A stretch of DNA of 64,000 nt, from assembly GCF_023585685.1 (NCBI RefSeq), contig NZ_CP097764.1:682001-746000 (forward strand), written 5' to 3'. The stretch is from Blochmannia endosymbiont of Camponotus sp. C-003 (GTDB lineage: Bacteria > Pseudomonadota > Gammaproteobacteria > Enterobacterales > Enterobacteriaceae). The position numbers and the translations under genes are program-made. Positions 1 through 9,790 of the stretch are shown here, in pieces. Under the pieces are notes generated by a model. It searched no databases, had not been told where the DNA came from, and saw only the letters and a list, made by a program, of their open reading frames with translations. Each line of letters begins with the position of its first letter. The first letter of the stretch is position 1.

Positions 1-126
1 AGATCAACAATATCGTATTATGTAACACGATATTGTGTAACTTATGTATAAGAATCGCTTATTTAATGTACAAAACCATTAAATATCATTGTTATGCCAA
101 CGAATATACTGCTTTCTTACACATTT

Positions 127-909
127 TTAAGAAAGATATAATTTCTTGTGTTTTTCAGCAGTTTGTACTATCATGGCGAAACTGTTAGCGTTTAAAGAAG
201 CGGCTCCTACTAATACACCATCGATATCTTTTTGATCAAAAAATTGAGTAACATTTTCTGGTGTTACAGAACCTCCATACTGAATTATTATTTCATCGGC
301 TACAGATACATCATAACTTGCAATATAATCCCGAATTGATTTATGCACCATTTGCACGCTTTCTGGAGATGCGCTCACACCGCTTCCTATAGACCATATA
401 GGCTCATAGGCAATAACTGAATTCTTCAATGCTTCTATACCAAGTAATTTGATGACTGTTTTAATTTGATTAATACATATTGATTGCGTGCATCCAGAAT
501 CATATTCTCTTTTATTTTCTCCTATACACAAAATAGGAATTAATCCGACCTTTTTTAAGATAAAAAATTTTTTAGCAATATATGCATCATTTTCTTTATG
601 ATGTATTCTCCGTTCAGAATGACCTATAAGTACATATCGTACGTTACAATCTTGTAACATTTCTGCAGAAATTTCACCGGTAAATGCTCCAGATAAATGA
701 ATATCAACATTTTGAGCACACAACTGAATATGAGTATTATTTAATAAATAACGCTTAACTATATCTAAATACATCACAGGAGGAGCTATGGCTACACTAC
801 ATTTAGAAATGTTACAAAATGTATTGACTAATGTAATAGTTAAATTAGTTATAGTATTTTTATTGCCATTTAATTTCCAATTTCCTATTACCAATAGCCG
901 CCGCCTCAC
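127..909 (-). CDS. tpiA: Triosephosphate isomerase
   Basis: Interconverts dihydroxyacetone phosphate and glyceraldehyde 3-phosphate in cytosolic glycolysis. The protein follows E. coli TpiA end to end. Visible active-site elements are GNWKLNG (Lys12), IGHSERR (His97) and AYEPIW (Glu169), plus the phosphate-binding QYGGSV near the C-terminus. I place the start at a GTG at 909: a TAGGAG ribosome site lies 8 bases upstream and the protein then begins MRRRLLVIGNW, close to E. coli MRHPLVMGNW. An in-frame GTG at 933 would add 8 residues. The length of 260 aa is normal. The hinge of the lid loop reads IGSGVSAS where most family members have IGTGKTAT, an unusual Lys-to-Val change. fpr lies upstream on the same strand, as in the E. 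coli neighbourhood. Confidence 0.96.
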   Translation of the reverse strand: MRRRLLVIGNWKLNGNKNTITNLTITLVNTFCNISKCSVAIAPPVMYLDIVKRYLLNNTHIQLCAQNVDIHLSGAFTGEISAEMLQDCNVRYVLIGHSERRIHHKENDAYIAKKFFILKKVGLIPILCIGENKREYDSGCTQSICINQIKTVIKLLGIEALKNSVIAYEPIWSIGSGVSASPESVQMVHKSIRDYIASYDVSVADEIIIQYGGSVTPENVTQFFDQKDIDGVLVGAASLNANSFAMIVQTAEKHKKLYLS

Positions 910-1159
910 ATTTTTTTCTCCTACAGAAATCACTTAATAATAATGATTATAACACATTAATACTAATGAGCATTAAATAAAATAAAATAAATCCTTGTTA
1001 ATTCACGATTAGTACTGTTTATAAAATTAAAAGATGGACAATTATATATACATTGCAACATACTGCAACCTTGAAAAAGATGCAGAAATAATAAAAATTT
1101 TGTAGTATGCTGTTTTTTTAGTTATAATTATAGAAATCATAAATTATAACCTATTCATG

Positions 1160-1909
1160 TTACCAATAACGTTCTTGAGTCATATGACCTGGGTTGCATC
1201 GTAAATGATCTTTCATTCCGTATTTTTTACTCAATATTTCTTTCGTATCTTGTATCATTTGTGGGTTTCCACATAACATTACGTGACTATCGTTAATATC
1301 CAATTGTAATCCTACTTCTTTTTCTAAAGTATCATTTTCTATCAAAGTAGGTATGCGACCAAAAAGAGAACTAGAAGATTCTTCTTGACTTATGATGGTT
1401 TGCACACGCAATTTACCACTATAAAAATTTTGTAATTTTTTTATTTGAGATAAATAATTCAAATTTTTATAAAATCGTACTGCGTATACTAATATAATGT
1501 TTGTAAATTGATGTAATCTTTTATCATGATCTTCAAGTATTGATAAATATGGGCCAATTCCTGTACCACTAGCCAACATCCATAAATTTCTACAATTTGG
1601 AATTTCATTGAGTATAAAGCGTCCATATGATTTTTTAGTAAGCATGAGAGTATCACCGGGACGTAAAGTACATAATAATGGGGTGCATTTTCCTTTTAGT
1701 ATAGTGGTGATATAAAACTCTAAATTTGGATTATGCGGGGCATTAAGATATGAATAAGCCCGTTGCACGATTATATTATTTATATTGATCCCTATTTTAG
1801 TAAATTGTCCAGCAACAAATGTATTTACTGGAGCTCGTACGACAAGACTAAACAACCAATCCGTCCAATGTTTTACATCAATAATTTTTCCAGTGACCCA
1901 TGTAGACAT
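1160..1909 (-). CDS. fpr: Ferredoxin/flavodoxin-NADP reductase
   Basis: FAD enzyme that passes electrons between NADPH and flavodoxin or ferredoxin, supporting Fe-S assembly and radical-SAM or reductive enzymes in the cytosol. The 249-residue protein matches E. coli Fpr (248 aa) throughout. The FAD-binding RAYSY motif is at residues 50-54, the NADPH-binding stretch around SGTGIGPYLS follows, then MLCGNPQM, and the chain ends in the typical aromatic YW. The ATG at 1909 is preferred over a TTG one codon earlier because it gives MSTWVTGK, matching MADWVTGK. An AGG-type ribosome site lies about 8 bases upstream. It stands alone between tpiA and a long gene-free stretch; the E. coli glp and hsl genes of this region are missing. 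Confidence 0.95.
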   Translation of the reverse strand: MSTWVTGKIIDVKHWTDWLFSLVVRAPVNTFVAGQFTKIGININNIIVQRAYSYLNAPHNPNLEFYITTILKGKCTPLLCTLRPGDTLMLTKKSYGRFILNEIPNCRNLWMLASGTGIGPYLSILEDHDKRLHQFTNIILVYAVRFYKNLNYLSQIKKLQNFYSGKLRVQTIISQEESSSSLFGRIPTLIENDTLEKEVGLQLDINDSHVMLCGNPQMIQDTKEILSKKYGMKDHLRCNPGHMTQERYW

Positions 1910-3389
1910 CAAGTTTACCTGTATCCAGTATCAGTTGTATTCAAATATTTAATATTATTAAATTAACCTCATTGATATAATCAAGAATTAGTAATTGAAA
2001 TTCGTAATTTATTACTATCTAACTTTTTAACATTAATATAAAACGCTGACATCTAATTTTTATCCAACAACAACCAACAAAAACATATCATAATTATTAT
2101 TTATTCAATGAACATAATTTTGATAGCACTAACATCATAACCACTTCATCAGAGATACCTGAATATTATAATTTCTCACAAAATCATTTTATATATAAGA
2201 TTTTTATTGATAAAACCAAACACAATATAATAACCATTATATCGCAATGCATGTATAATAATGTTTTAACTATGGTAATATACCATGGTTACAGACTAAT
2301 CTATAATGAAAAAATCTACAATATCCAATTCAACCTTACTTTAATTATTCGATTATTTTTATAAAAAATTTTCGTGATACGTATAATTCAATTATAATTT
2401 TAGCATTATATCATCATTAAAAAATTATACATTGCTATGTATATCAATAAAATTATTAGTATCATGAAAATACACAAAAATTTTACAAGTTATTCATGAA
2501 CTTATAATCATTAATAAACACATACCTAGCTCTCTTTGAACGTAACTACGCTGCACACTTTCTAAAAATTTAGTTTACTAAATATAATAGTTTATTTTAA
2601 ATAACTGTAAATACTGTTTATACTTCATACAACCAATTGTTATATTTTAAATTTCAACTATAATTTTTTCAAAAATATGTCAATTGTACGTTAATTAGGA
2701 ATTAATATCCTATTATTATACATTTACATATATTGTGTTTACAAAAAATAAAAGATACAATTCTTGTATGTTTTATTAAATCTACTTATACAGTGTATAC
2801 GCAATTATTTGTAAATATCCTATATTTCATTTTAAATAATCCAAATAATTATCATATATCAAAAAAATTATATCAAATAAATATTTGAATTACTTGATGA
2901 GATTAAAATGTTACGTATTTACGCATGTAATTATATAAATTCTCGTGTAATTACGTAAAAATATCAATAAATTATAGTAATCATAAACAAAAAATAATAG
3001 TTGTGATTATCGATCAGAATCGATATTGATACGTACGATATAAAAATATTTCTATTTCAAACATATACAAATAAGAATTTTATTAACTATCACTAATATA
3101 TAACATGATAAATTATAGATTACTTTTTATTATTGATGATATTTGGGCGTATATATTTGCAATACGTGCAACAATATTGTGAATTTTTATACAATTTATC
3201 ATGACCCACGCATTTAAATAGTTAAATATACAACAATTGTTGTTAACAGTCAGAAACATTTGATTATACATAAACACTCAAAAAAATCTAATCCTATTAA
3301 GGATTGTGAAATAAATTTATAATTTACATTTATTGTGATATTATATTAGTTTATCAAAATATAATATTTGAATGATATAAGAATACATT
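1910..3389. other. Gene-free AT-rich spacer (1.5 kb)
   Basis: No open frame with family similarity, ribosome site or RNA signature was seen on either strand. In E. coli this interval between fpr and rpmE holds glpFKX, menA, hslUV, ftsN, cytR and priA, so this is probably the residue of several deleted genes. It must also contain the promoters of the leftward fpr and the rightward rpmE, but I cannot place them with confidence. Confidence 0.6.
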
Positions 3390-3638
3390 ATGAAAAAAAA
3401 TATTCATCCAAAATACAACGAAATATCTGCATATTGCTCATGTGGAAATATTATTAATACTAAATCTACTTTAAATCATAACTTGAACATAGACGTATGT
3501 AATTTGTGTCATCCATTTTACACAGGTACACAACGTATACTAGATACGCGTGGGCGTGTAAACATTTTTAACAAGCGCTTTGATCTTTCTGTTAACACTA
3601 ATTTCTTACCTATTGACAAAAAATCAAATAAAAAATAA
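3390..3638 (+). CDS. rpmE: 50S ribosomal protein L31
   Basis: Component of the large ribosomal subunit that bridges to the 30S head. The start [12 protein letters not shown] is nearly identical to E. coli MKKDIHPKYEEI. The zinc-binding cysteines are present as CSCG near residue 17 and CNLCHP near residue 38, so this is the zinc-type (C+) L31. The conserved RVNIFNKRF block follows. At 82 residues it is about 12 longer than E. coli L31, with a lysine- and asparagine-rich tail added at the C-terminus. It is the first plus-strand gene of the window and precedes metB, as in E. coli, where only metJ and one other gene lie between. Confidence 0.96.
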   Translation: MKKNIHPKYNEISAYCSCGNIINTKSTLNHNLNIDVCNLCHPFYTGTQRILDTRGRVNIFNKRFDLSVNTNFLPIDKKSNKK

Positions 3639-3923
3639 ACATAGATCTTATTGACTTAAAAAACATGCAACACAATAGTAATAAAATATCGGTATTCTGA
3701 TAGACAATAGATATGAGTGAATTAAGTTTTATTGATATAGATGATTTGTATCAAAACACATGTAAATTATAGTTATTACCAGAAAATTATATTAATAATA
3801 TCACTATCATTAGATAAAGCCATATTAAATATGGTCACTAAACCATTAGTGCACATAAATACAATTTTCTACACTTAAAAAAACAAAGATGTTTTAGCAA
3901 CATAGGTAGGTTTAGTTATTATT

Positions 3924-5072
3924 ATGAACATAAAAAAATCCACAATTAGTGTTAGAAGTGGTTTAAATAGCGACGAACAACATGGATGTGTTGTACCTCC
4001 CATTACTCTTTCAACAACTTATAATTTTTTTGGACTAAATCAACCTCGTCCTTATGATTATTCACGACGTAAAAATCCCACTCGTGATGTAGCTCAGCAA
4101 ACTTTATCAGATTTAGAATATGGAAAAAACGCAATCATGACAAGTAGTGGTATGTCTGCTATTTATTTGATATGCTCTGCTTTGCTTGAACCAAACGATT
4201 TATTAATAGCGCCTTATGATTGTTATGGAGGTACTTATCGATTATTAGATGCCTTAAGTAAAAAAGGTGCATTCAAAGTACTATTTATTGACCAAAATGA
4301 CATACAGATTTTATTAAAATCATTAACATACAAACCTAAACTAATGTTCATAGAAACCCCAAGTAATCCTATGCTTCGCGTAGTAGATATTCATACTATC
4401 TGCAATTTCAAAAAAGATATCTTATATGTCGTAGATAACACATTCATGACGCCAGTATTTCAAAATCCATTAACTTTAGGTGCAGATTTAGTAGTACATT
4501 CTTGTAGTAAGTATTTGAATGGACATTCAGATTTAATAGCAGGAGTAGTAATATCAAAGGATACATACATTTCTGACAAATTAACTTGGTGGGGCAACAC
4601 GCTTGGTATTACTGGAAGTGCTTTTGATAGTTATCAGTTATTGCGTGGCATGCGTACTTTAATGCCGCGTGTTCATCAACAACAAAATAATACAAAAAAA
4701 ATTATTGATTTTTTTCAAAAACAACCCCAAATCAATGCGTTATACTATCCGGGATTACCAACTCATCCTAGATATAATATTGTTTGTCAACAACAAAGTG
4801 GATTTGGATCAATATTTAGTTTCGAACTTAAGGGGACTACAAATGTATTGCCACAATTTTTAAGATCATTAAAATTATTTACATTAGCAGAATCATTCGG
4901 GGGGGTAGAGAGTTTAATTGCTCACCCAGCCACTATGACGCATGCTGCTATGCCAGAAAACGCTCGGAAAAACGCTGGAATCAGTGACATGTTGCTGCGT
5001 GTGTCAGTAGGATTAGAAGATAGCGACGATCTTATTGAGGATTTAAAACAGGCATTTGCGTCAATACAATAA
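3924..5072 (+). CDS. metB: Cystathionine gamma-synthase
   Basis: PLP enzyme joining O-succinylhomoserine and cysteine to form cystathionine, the entry of sulfur into methionine synthesis. At 382 aa it is close to E. coli MetB (386). Recognisable are the substrate-site YDYSRRKNPTR segment (residues 44-54), SSGMSAI, the PLP-contacting VVDNTF, and the Schiff-base lysine in SCSKYLNGHSD (Lys196). MetB and MetC share a fold; the overall match and position next to metF favour MetB. The adjacent E. coli genes metJ (repressor) and metL are absent here, and I saw no clear MetJ operator, so classical methionine repression is probably lost. Confidence 0.94.
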   Translation: MNIKKSTISVRSGLNSDEQHGCVVPPITLSTTYNFFGLNQPRPYDYSRRKNPTRDVAQQTLSDLEYGKNAIMTSSGMSAIYLICSALLEPNDLLIAPYDCYGGTYRLLDALSKKGAFKVLFIDQNDIQILLKSLTYKPKLMFIETPSNPMLRVVDIHTICNFKKDILYVVDNTFMTPVFQNPLTLGADLVVHSCSKYLNGHSDLIAGVVISKDTYISDKLTWWGNTLGITGSAFDSYQLLRGMRTLMPRVHQQQNNTKKIIDFFQKQPQINALYYPGLPTHPRYNIVCQQQSGFGSIFSFELKGTTNVLPQFLRSLKLFTLAESFGGVESLIAHPATMTHAAMPENARKNAGISDMLLRVSVGLEDSDDLIEDLKQAFASIQ

Positions 5073-5496
5073 AATATCTTTATACTACTATTAGGTACAT
5101 TATTGCAATAGTCTTGTTGTGAATAAACTTTAATGAATGTATGCTATAAATTTTTATTGATCAATTAAGTAATCACAACATTTATATATAAATTGATATT
5201 TTCAATAAATATTGTTGAACGTTTAATTAATGGAACTGTATCTATCTAGATCTTATTTGCAACACAAACACATATAATTAATTTAATTTACTAAAGTAAT
5301 AACATATAAACGGACATTTTTTCAATTAGTTATATTCATTAAAATACCCACAATACAGTTTTTTAAAAATTATTAATTTCAATGGTTATACATATAATGA
5401 TGATTTTTATTTTAAAACTAACATATGGTATATGATTATTACAATTGTCAATATTGACATGGATAGCTTCTATTTTATAGTTTCAAGAGGGAAAAA
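5073..5496. other. Gene-free spacer where metL lies in E. coli
   Basis: No gene was seen. In E. coli the bifunctional aspartokinase/homoserine dehydrogenase metL sits between metB and metF; here 424 bases of AT-rich sequence remain without recognisable coding similarity. A TTGACA at 5454-5459 and a TATAGT at 5476-5481, spaced 16 bases, resemble a sigma-70 promoter, but they lie so close to the metF start that the leader would be almost absent. That assignment is therefore weak. Confidence 0.5.
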
Positions 5497-6399
5497 ATGA
5501 GTATGTTCCATGCCACTCAACAAGCCATATTAAATCAATATTTAGCTGAGTTACAAGAAGGAAATATCAATGTTTCATTTGAATTTTTTCCTCCACGCAC
5601 TGATGAAATGGAACAAATTTTCTGGAAAACTATAAACAAATTAAGTAAATTAAATCCTATTTTCGTTTCTGTAACATATAACGCTAATTCTGGAACACGC
5701 AATCATACTGATAAAACGATCAAAGATATAAAAAAACATACTGGATTAATAGCAGCTCCTCATTTAACATGTATTAACGAAACCCCTCAAGCGTTACAAA
5801 TTATTGCTCAAGAATATTGGAATAATGGTATTCATAATATTGTTGCATTAAGAGGCGATCAAATGAAAAAAACTTATCAATCGTCTATGTACGCTGCAGA
5901 TTTAGTATATTTATTAAAAAAAATTGGAAATTTCGATATTGCAGTGGCTGCTTATCCAGAAGTACATCCAGAAGCAAAGAGCGCTCAATCAGATTTAATC
6001 AATTTAAAAAAAAAAATAGACGCCGGTGCGAATCGTGCAATTACTCAATTTTTTTTTGATGTAGAACAATATTTAAGATTTAGAGATCTTTGCGTATCTG
6101 TAGGAATTGATATAGAAATTGTTCCTGGAATATTACCTATTTTTAATTTTCGTCAATTACAACATTTTATTACTTTTACTAAAGTAAAGATCCCGCATTG
6201 GATATATGTAATTTTTAATGGATTAGATCATGACTTAGAAACACAGAAAATGCTTGGAACATTCGTAGCAATAGACATGATCAGAGTCCTTCTTAAAGAA
6301 GGAGTAAGAAATTTTCATTTCTATACTCTTAACAGATCAGATCTAACATATGCAATATGTCATACTTTAGGAATAAAAAATAACAAATATAATGTATAA
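5497..6399 (+). CDS. metF: Methylenetetrahydrofolate reductase
   Basis: Flavoenzyme reducing 5,10-methylene-THF to 5-methyl-THF, the methyl donor for methionine synthase. The 300-residue protein aligns with E. coli MetF (296) over its whole length as a single TIM-barrel domain. The catalytic glutamate is in VSFEFFPPRT (Glu29), followed by PHLTC, the flavin-site ALRGDQ, AAYPEVHPEAKS, and ITQFFFD. The ATG at 5497 follows an AAGAGGG ribosome site. A two-codon-later ATG also exists, but the first matches E. coli MSFFHASQ best. Neither a methionine synthase nor metJ is in this window. Confidence 0.96.
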   Translation: MSMFHATQQAILNQYLAELQEGNINVSFEFFPPRTDEMEQIFWKTINKLSKLNPIFVSVTYNANSGTRNHTDKTIKDIKKHTGLIAAPHLTCINETPQALQIIAQEYWNNGIHNIVALRGDQMKKTYQSSMYAADLVYLLKKIGNFDIAVAAYPEVHPEAKSAQSDLINLKKKIDAGANRAITQFFFDVEQYLRFRDLCVSVGIDIEIVPGILPIFNFRQLQHFITFTKVKIPHWIYVIFNGLDHDLETQKMLGTFVAIDMIRVLLKEGVRNFHFYTLNRSDLTYAICHTLGIKNNKYNV

Positions 6400-6839
6400 A
6401 CAATCCTGTCAAATTAATTAAACAATCACACCCACCCCAAATCATGCATTTAAAAATGATGATTTATTTATTAGATTCTCTTAAATATACGTATCTCGAA
6501 GATCTGAACTTTTAAATAAATAATCAACATTGTACTATATTAACCATCAATCAAACACACTATATATTTTGTATATGTATTATGTAATGAATCTATATCA
6601 ACATTGTTCAGTTATAAATGGAACTCTTGAGCATATATATTTATAAATATTTACGTTACAATACGAAGAATGAAGTTCAACATAGCATGTGTGTAAAACA
6701 AAAAGGATTCTTTGAATGAAGATATGTACTACTCTACATTAAAAAATAATTATACCTAAATTATAGGGTACATTACGTATATATTTAAATTTATGTATAT
6801 TTTATATATGGCGCATAAACTGAATAATTAATAAAACAT
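6400..6839. other. Gene-free spacer between metF and murI
   Basis: 440 bases of AT-rich sequence with no supported gene. In E. coli this map interval carries katG, gldA, the arg genes, oxyR, trmA and btuB before murI; none is recognisable here. A weak promoter for murI presumably lies in the last 100 bases. Confidence 0.5.
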
Positions 6840-7673
6840 ATGATTTATTTTAAAAATACATGTAAGCAACCAACAATATTAATATTAGACTCTGGGGTGG
6901 GTGGTTTATCTATTTATACTGCGATACAAAAATTGTTACCACATGTACGATATTTATATTTTTTTGATAATCAAGCTTTTCCTTATGGTGAACACTCAGA
7001 ATTGTTCATTATAAATCGCGTAATTTCTATAATTAAAGCTGTACAAAAACAACATCAATTAGATCTTATAATTGTTGCTTGTAATACTGCTAGTGTAGTA
7101 TCATTAAAAATATTACAAAATCATTTTCTATGTCCCATAGTTGGAGTAATCCCCGCTATTAAATTGGCGTCTAAATTAACTAAAAATGGCATTATTGGAG
7201 TATTGGCGACACATCGTACTGTGAATCATGATTATACCTGGGGTCTTATACGACGCTTTGCCAATAAATATAAAGTCATGTTATTAGGTACATCTGAACT
7301 AGTAAACTTGGCTGAATCCAAGATATATGGAAAAAAAATACCAATATCAATCCTTCGGAATATTCTCACCCCCTGGTTAAACATGAAACAACCTCCTGAC
7401 ACTATAGTACTAGGATGTACTCATTTTTCTTTATTAAAAAAAGAACTAATCACAGTATTATCCTCAAATAGCTACTTAATAGATTCGAGACACTCAGTGG
7501 CTAAATATAGTTTACGTTTGCTAAAAAAGAATATAAATGAACCTACAAAAAATTTTTATTTTTGCAAACCAAATAAAATCTATTGTTCTATGAACACAGA
7601 AAAAACTATCAAATTAAAATCCATTTTATTATCTCATTACAATTTTTTTTCTCTAGAAATTTTATCAATATAA
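6840..7673 (+). CDS. murI: Glutamate racemase
   Basis: Cytosolic enzyme making D-glutamate from L-glutamate for the peptidoglycan stem peptide. The two catalytic cysteines are visible in VACNTAS (Cys81) and LGCTHF (Cys193), with the conserved LDSGVGGLS at residues 16-24. At 277 aa it is slightly shorter than E. coli MurI (285), mainly because the N-terminal extension, implicated in E. coli in activation by UDP-MurNAc-Ala, is cut down by about 13 residues; activation may therefore differ. There is no clear ribosome site before the ATG. In E. coli murI sits directly upstream of rrnB; here it is followed by tRNA genes but no rRNA. Its presence shows that cell-wall synthesis is retained. Confidence 0.95.
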   Translation: MIYFKNTCKQPTILILDSGVGGLSIYTAIQKLLPHVRYLYFFDNQAFPYGEHSELFIINRVISIIKAVQKQHQLDLIIVACNTASVVSLKILQNHFLCPIVGVIPAIKLASKLTKNGIIGVLATHRTVNHDYTWGLIRRFANKYKVMLLGTSELVNLAESKIYGKKIPISILRNILTPWLNMKQPPDTIVLGCTHFSLLKKELITVLSSNSYLIDSRHSVAKYSLRLLKKNINEPTKNFYFCKPNKIYCSMNTEKTIKLKSILLSHYNFFSLEILSI

Positions 7674-8163
7674 TCTAAACACATTGTTATATTCCTATGC
7701 AAAACATATAATATTTGTTGGTTAAATTAGTAATCAAATAATTTAATTATTATACTCACGGATACAAAATATATATTCATATTGAACAGTAAATCATAAT
7801 TTTCTCTGTCAAATTATTTCATCCAAATTTATTATAGAATATGAAAACTTTTATATTAATAAATTGATATGTATTCGTATCATATATATACGTCTATTAA
7901 ACTCGATTAATCCTATTAACCGCACGTGTAACACATTCACAACAAATCATAAATTAATTTTTCAAAAAATATGTTTCTATTCAATTATATTAATATTACT
8001 TCACCATGCTAATTTTAATGTTGATAACACAAAATCAATTACATTGCATATATTCAAATATTATTCAAAATTATTTAGTTGTGAAAAACTAAACTTGAAT
8101 AATTATATTGTTTTATTTGCATGTTTACGTAAAACTTGTTACAATATAGACGATTTTTGGTGT
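7674..8163. other. Gene-free spacer, likely rRNA-operon scar
   Basis: No protein gene is supported. An open frame here runs straight through the downstream tRNA-Ala gene and resembles nothing. The stretch sits where E. coli has rrnB after murI, and the downstream tRNA set resembles the distal end of rrnC. Confidence 0.55.
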
Positions 8164-8236
8164 GGGGCTATAGCTCAATTGGGAGAGCATCTGTTTTGCA
8201 CGCAGAAGGTTAGCGGTTCAATTCCGCTTAGCTCCA
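8164..8236 (+). tRNA. alaT: tRNA-Ala (anticodon TGC)
   Basis: Full cloverleaf: acceptor GGGGCTA pairs with TAGCTCC, the D arm is AGCTC..GAGC, and the anticodon stem TCTGT/GCAGA has loop TTTGCAC giving TGC; the T arm is AGCGGTTCAATTCCGCT. Discriminator A at 8236; CCA is not encoded. In enterobacteria this species normally lies in the 16S-23S spacer of some rRNA operons, so its isolated position suggests a remnant of a lost operon. Confidence 0.95.
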
Positions 8237-8391
8237 TGATGAATGCATATATAAAGTAATTATATATTTCCTGATAGGAAATAATAAAAATATCAAAAAT
8301 CTCACATGTAATATTATCTTAACAAATTTTAAATTATGTCAAATCGATTACTATGAGTTTTTTTATCTATATAAAATATTATTTATAATAG

Positions 8392-8465
8392 GGTGCGGTA
8401 GTTCAGCTGGTTAGAACATCGGCCTGTCACGCCGAGGGTCACGGGTTCAAGTCCCGTCCGCACCG
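8392..8465 (+). tRNA. aspT: tRNA-Asp (anticodon GTC)
   Basis: Acceptor GGTGCGG pairs with CCGCACC, the anticodon loop CTGTCAC gives GTC, and the T loop is GGGTTCAAGTCCC. Discriminator G; CCA is not encoded. With the following tRNA-Trp it reproduces the aspT-trpT pair that ends E. coli rrnC. Confidence 0.96.
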
Positions 8466-8487
8466 TATACTTGATCATCGCAATACA

Positions 8488-8561
8488 AGGGGTGTAGTTC
8501 AAATAGGTAGAACGTCGGTCTCCAAAACCGGGTGTTAGGAGTTCAAGTCTCTTCACCCCTG
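8488..8561 (+). tRNA. trpT: tRNA-Trp (anticodon CCA)
   Basis: Acceptor AGGGGTG pairs with CACCCCT, and the anticodon loop in GTCTCCAAAAC gives CCA. Discriminator G; no encoded CCA tail. It lies 22 bases after tRNA-Asp, probably in one transcript. The ilv genes follow, as trpT precedes the ilv region in E. coli. Confidence 0.96.
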
Positions 8562-9790
8562 TAAAAGATACAAATAGTATTTAAACTTCACCATTCATAT
8601 TAACATACATAGGCATGTATAATAGCTTTATAAAGAATATAGGATGTTGTTAACCTATTTATCTATATTTGTGCTTTATTTGTGATATTTTTATTTTCGA
8701 TTAGATATCAATTTACAATATCACACTGAAGAATGAGTATATCGTTAAATCAATACCGTATTCACACTATGGTTACCCATTTTGTAAGCTATATAAAATC
8801 CGCACCAATAATTTAATAAACTGAAATCTTGCTTATGTTCTATGATCTTGTAATAAACTAAATTTATAATCTAAATGTTAAATATTAAAAATATACAGTA
8901 TAATGATGCAATTCACCTATTATTTTATTTCAAATAAACAGATTTTATTAAACAAATTTAACAATAAAATTGATCGTCTTTATTCAAAAAAAAATAACAA
9001 TTATTACCACAATAACGAGAAACAAATAATAACAAAATTAATTTACAATCATAATCAGTAATTGAGAAGAAATAACATTATTTCAAAAATATTATTGCCA
9101 AATATCGTCATATATGATACATAAAACATAACTCAGTTACATCATATAACTGAATCGAATGTATGGTTATATAACATAAAAAGTATCTACTAAAAATTTT
9201 AAACACAAAATAAAGTGCTTTAATATTTTTCTAATATCAACAAGTTACACATTTCTACTCTTAACGCATGATTGAAACCAATTTTGGCATAAAACAAATA
9301 CAAAACCCCAAAAATAATATTCACACATAATATTCTTAACTCTTATGCTTATAAGAACATAAAAATTAATTTCTTTAAAAAATTATTGTTAATTTTTAAT
9401 ACAATATGTAATAGGATGGTCATTTGAAGGTTAGCTGTAATTATACGATATGCAACTAAGTGTATATATACGCAACAGTGTTTCACTGTACACTAAAAAT
9501 ATTATTATATTATTTAATTTTAAAAATAGAAGATCTTCTATAGAATTAACACAATAATAGACTTGCATCTATATTGTTATATATAGCCGGAAATACATAG
9601 TTATTTTAAAAATAAAAAAATTATTTTTTAACATTATTATGCAACGTTGCAAATATTTCAGTTCTACTTGAATCTAATAAACAATATGTAATTTCCATAT
9701 ACTTTACAATTGATTCAAAAATCGTTTTATTTATACAGGTGTTTTAATTAGGTTGTTATTTCATTCATTAAATCATACGAGGAAAAAAAT
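8562..9790. other. Gene-free AT-rich spacer before ilvG
   Basis: 1.2 kb with no supported gene. E. coli has hdfR, yifE, yifB and the ilvL leader here. I searched for a leader peptide rich in Ile, Leu and Val codons followed by a terminator and did not find one, so ilv attenuation appears to be lost. Confidence 0.55.
9710..9737 (+). promoter_or_regulatory. Possible sigma-70 promoter of the ilv cluster
   Basis: TTGATT at 9710-9715 and TATACA at 9732-9737 with a 16-base spacer, about 50 bases before the ilvG start. Fits the consensus moderately, but AT-rich sequence gives many chance matches. Confidence 0.3.

Noticed and set aside
2268..2290. Imperfect palindrome AACTATGGTA/TACCATGGTT
   Set aside because: One mismatch in ten, no neighbouring gene boundary; probably chance in AT-rich spacer.
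5454..5481. TTGACA/TATAGT promoter before metF
   Set aside because: It would place the transcription start within the ribosome site, so it was not listed as a separate feature.
7864..8259. Open frame of 131 codons on the plus strand
   Set aside because: It runs through the whole tRNA-Ala gene, has no ribosome site or recognisable family, and its upstream part is low-complexity AT-rich sequence.
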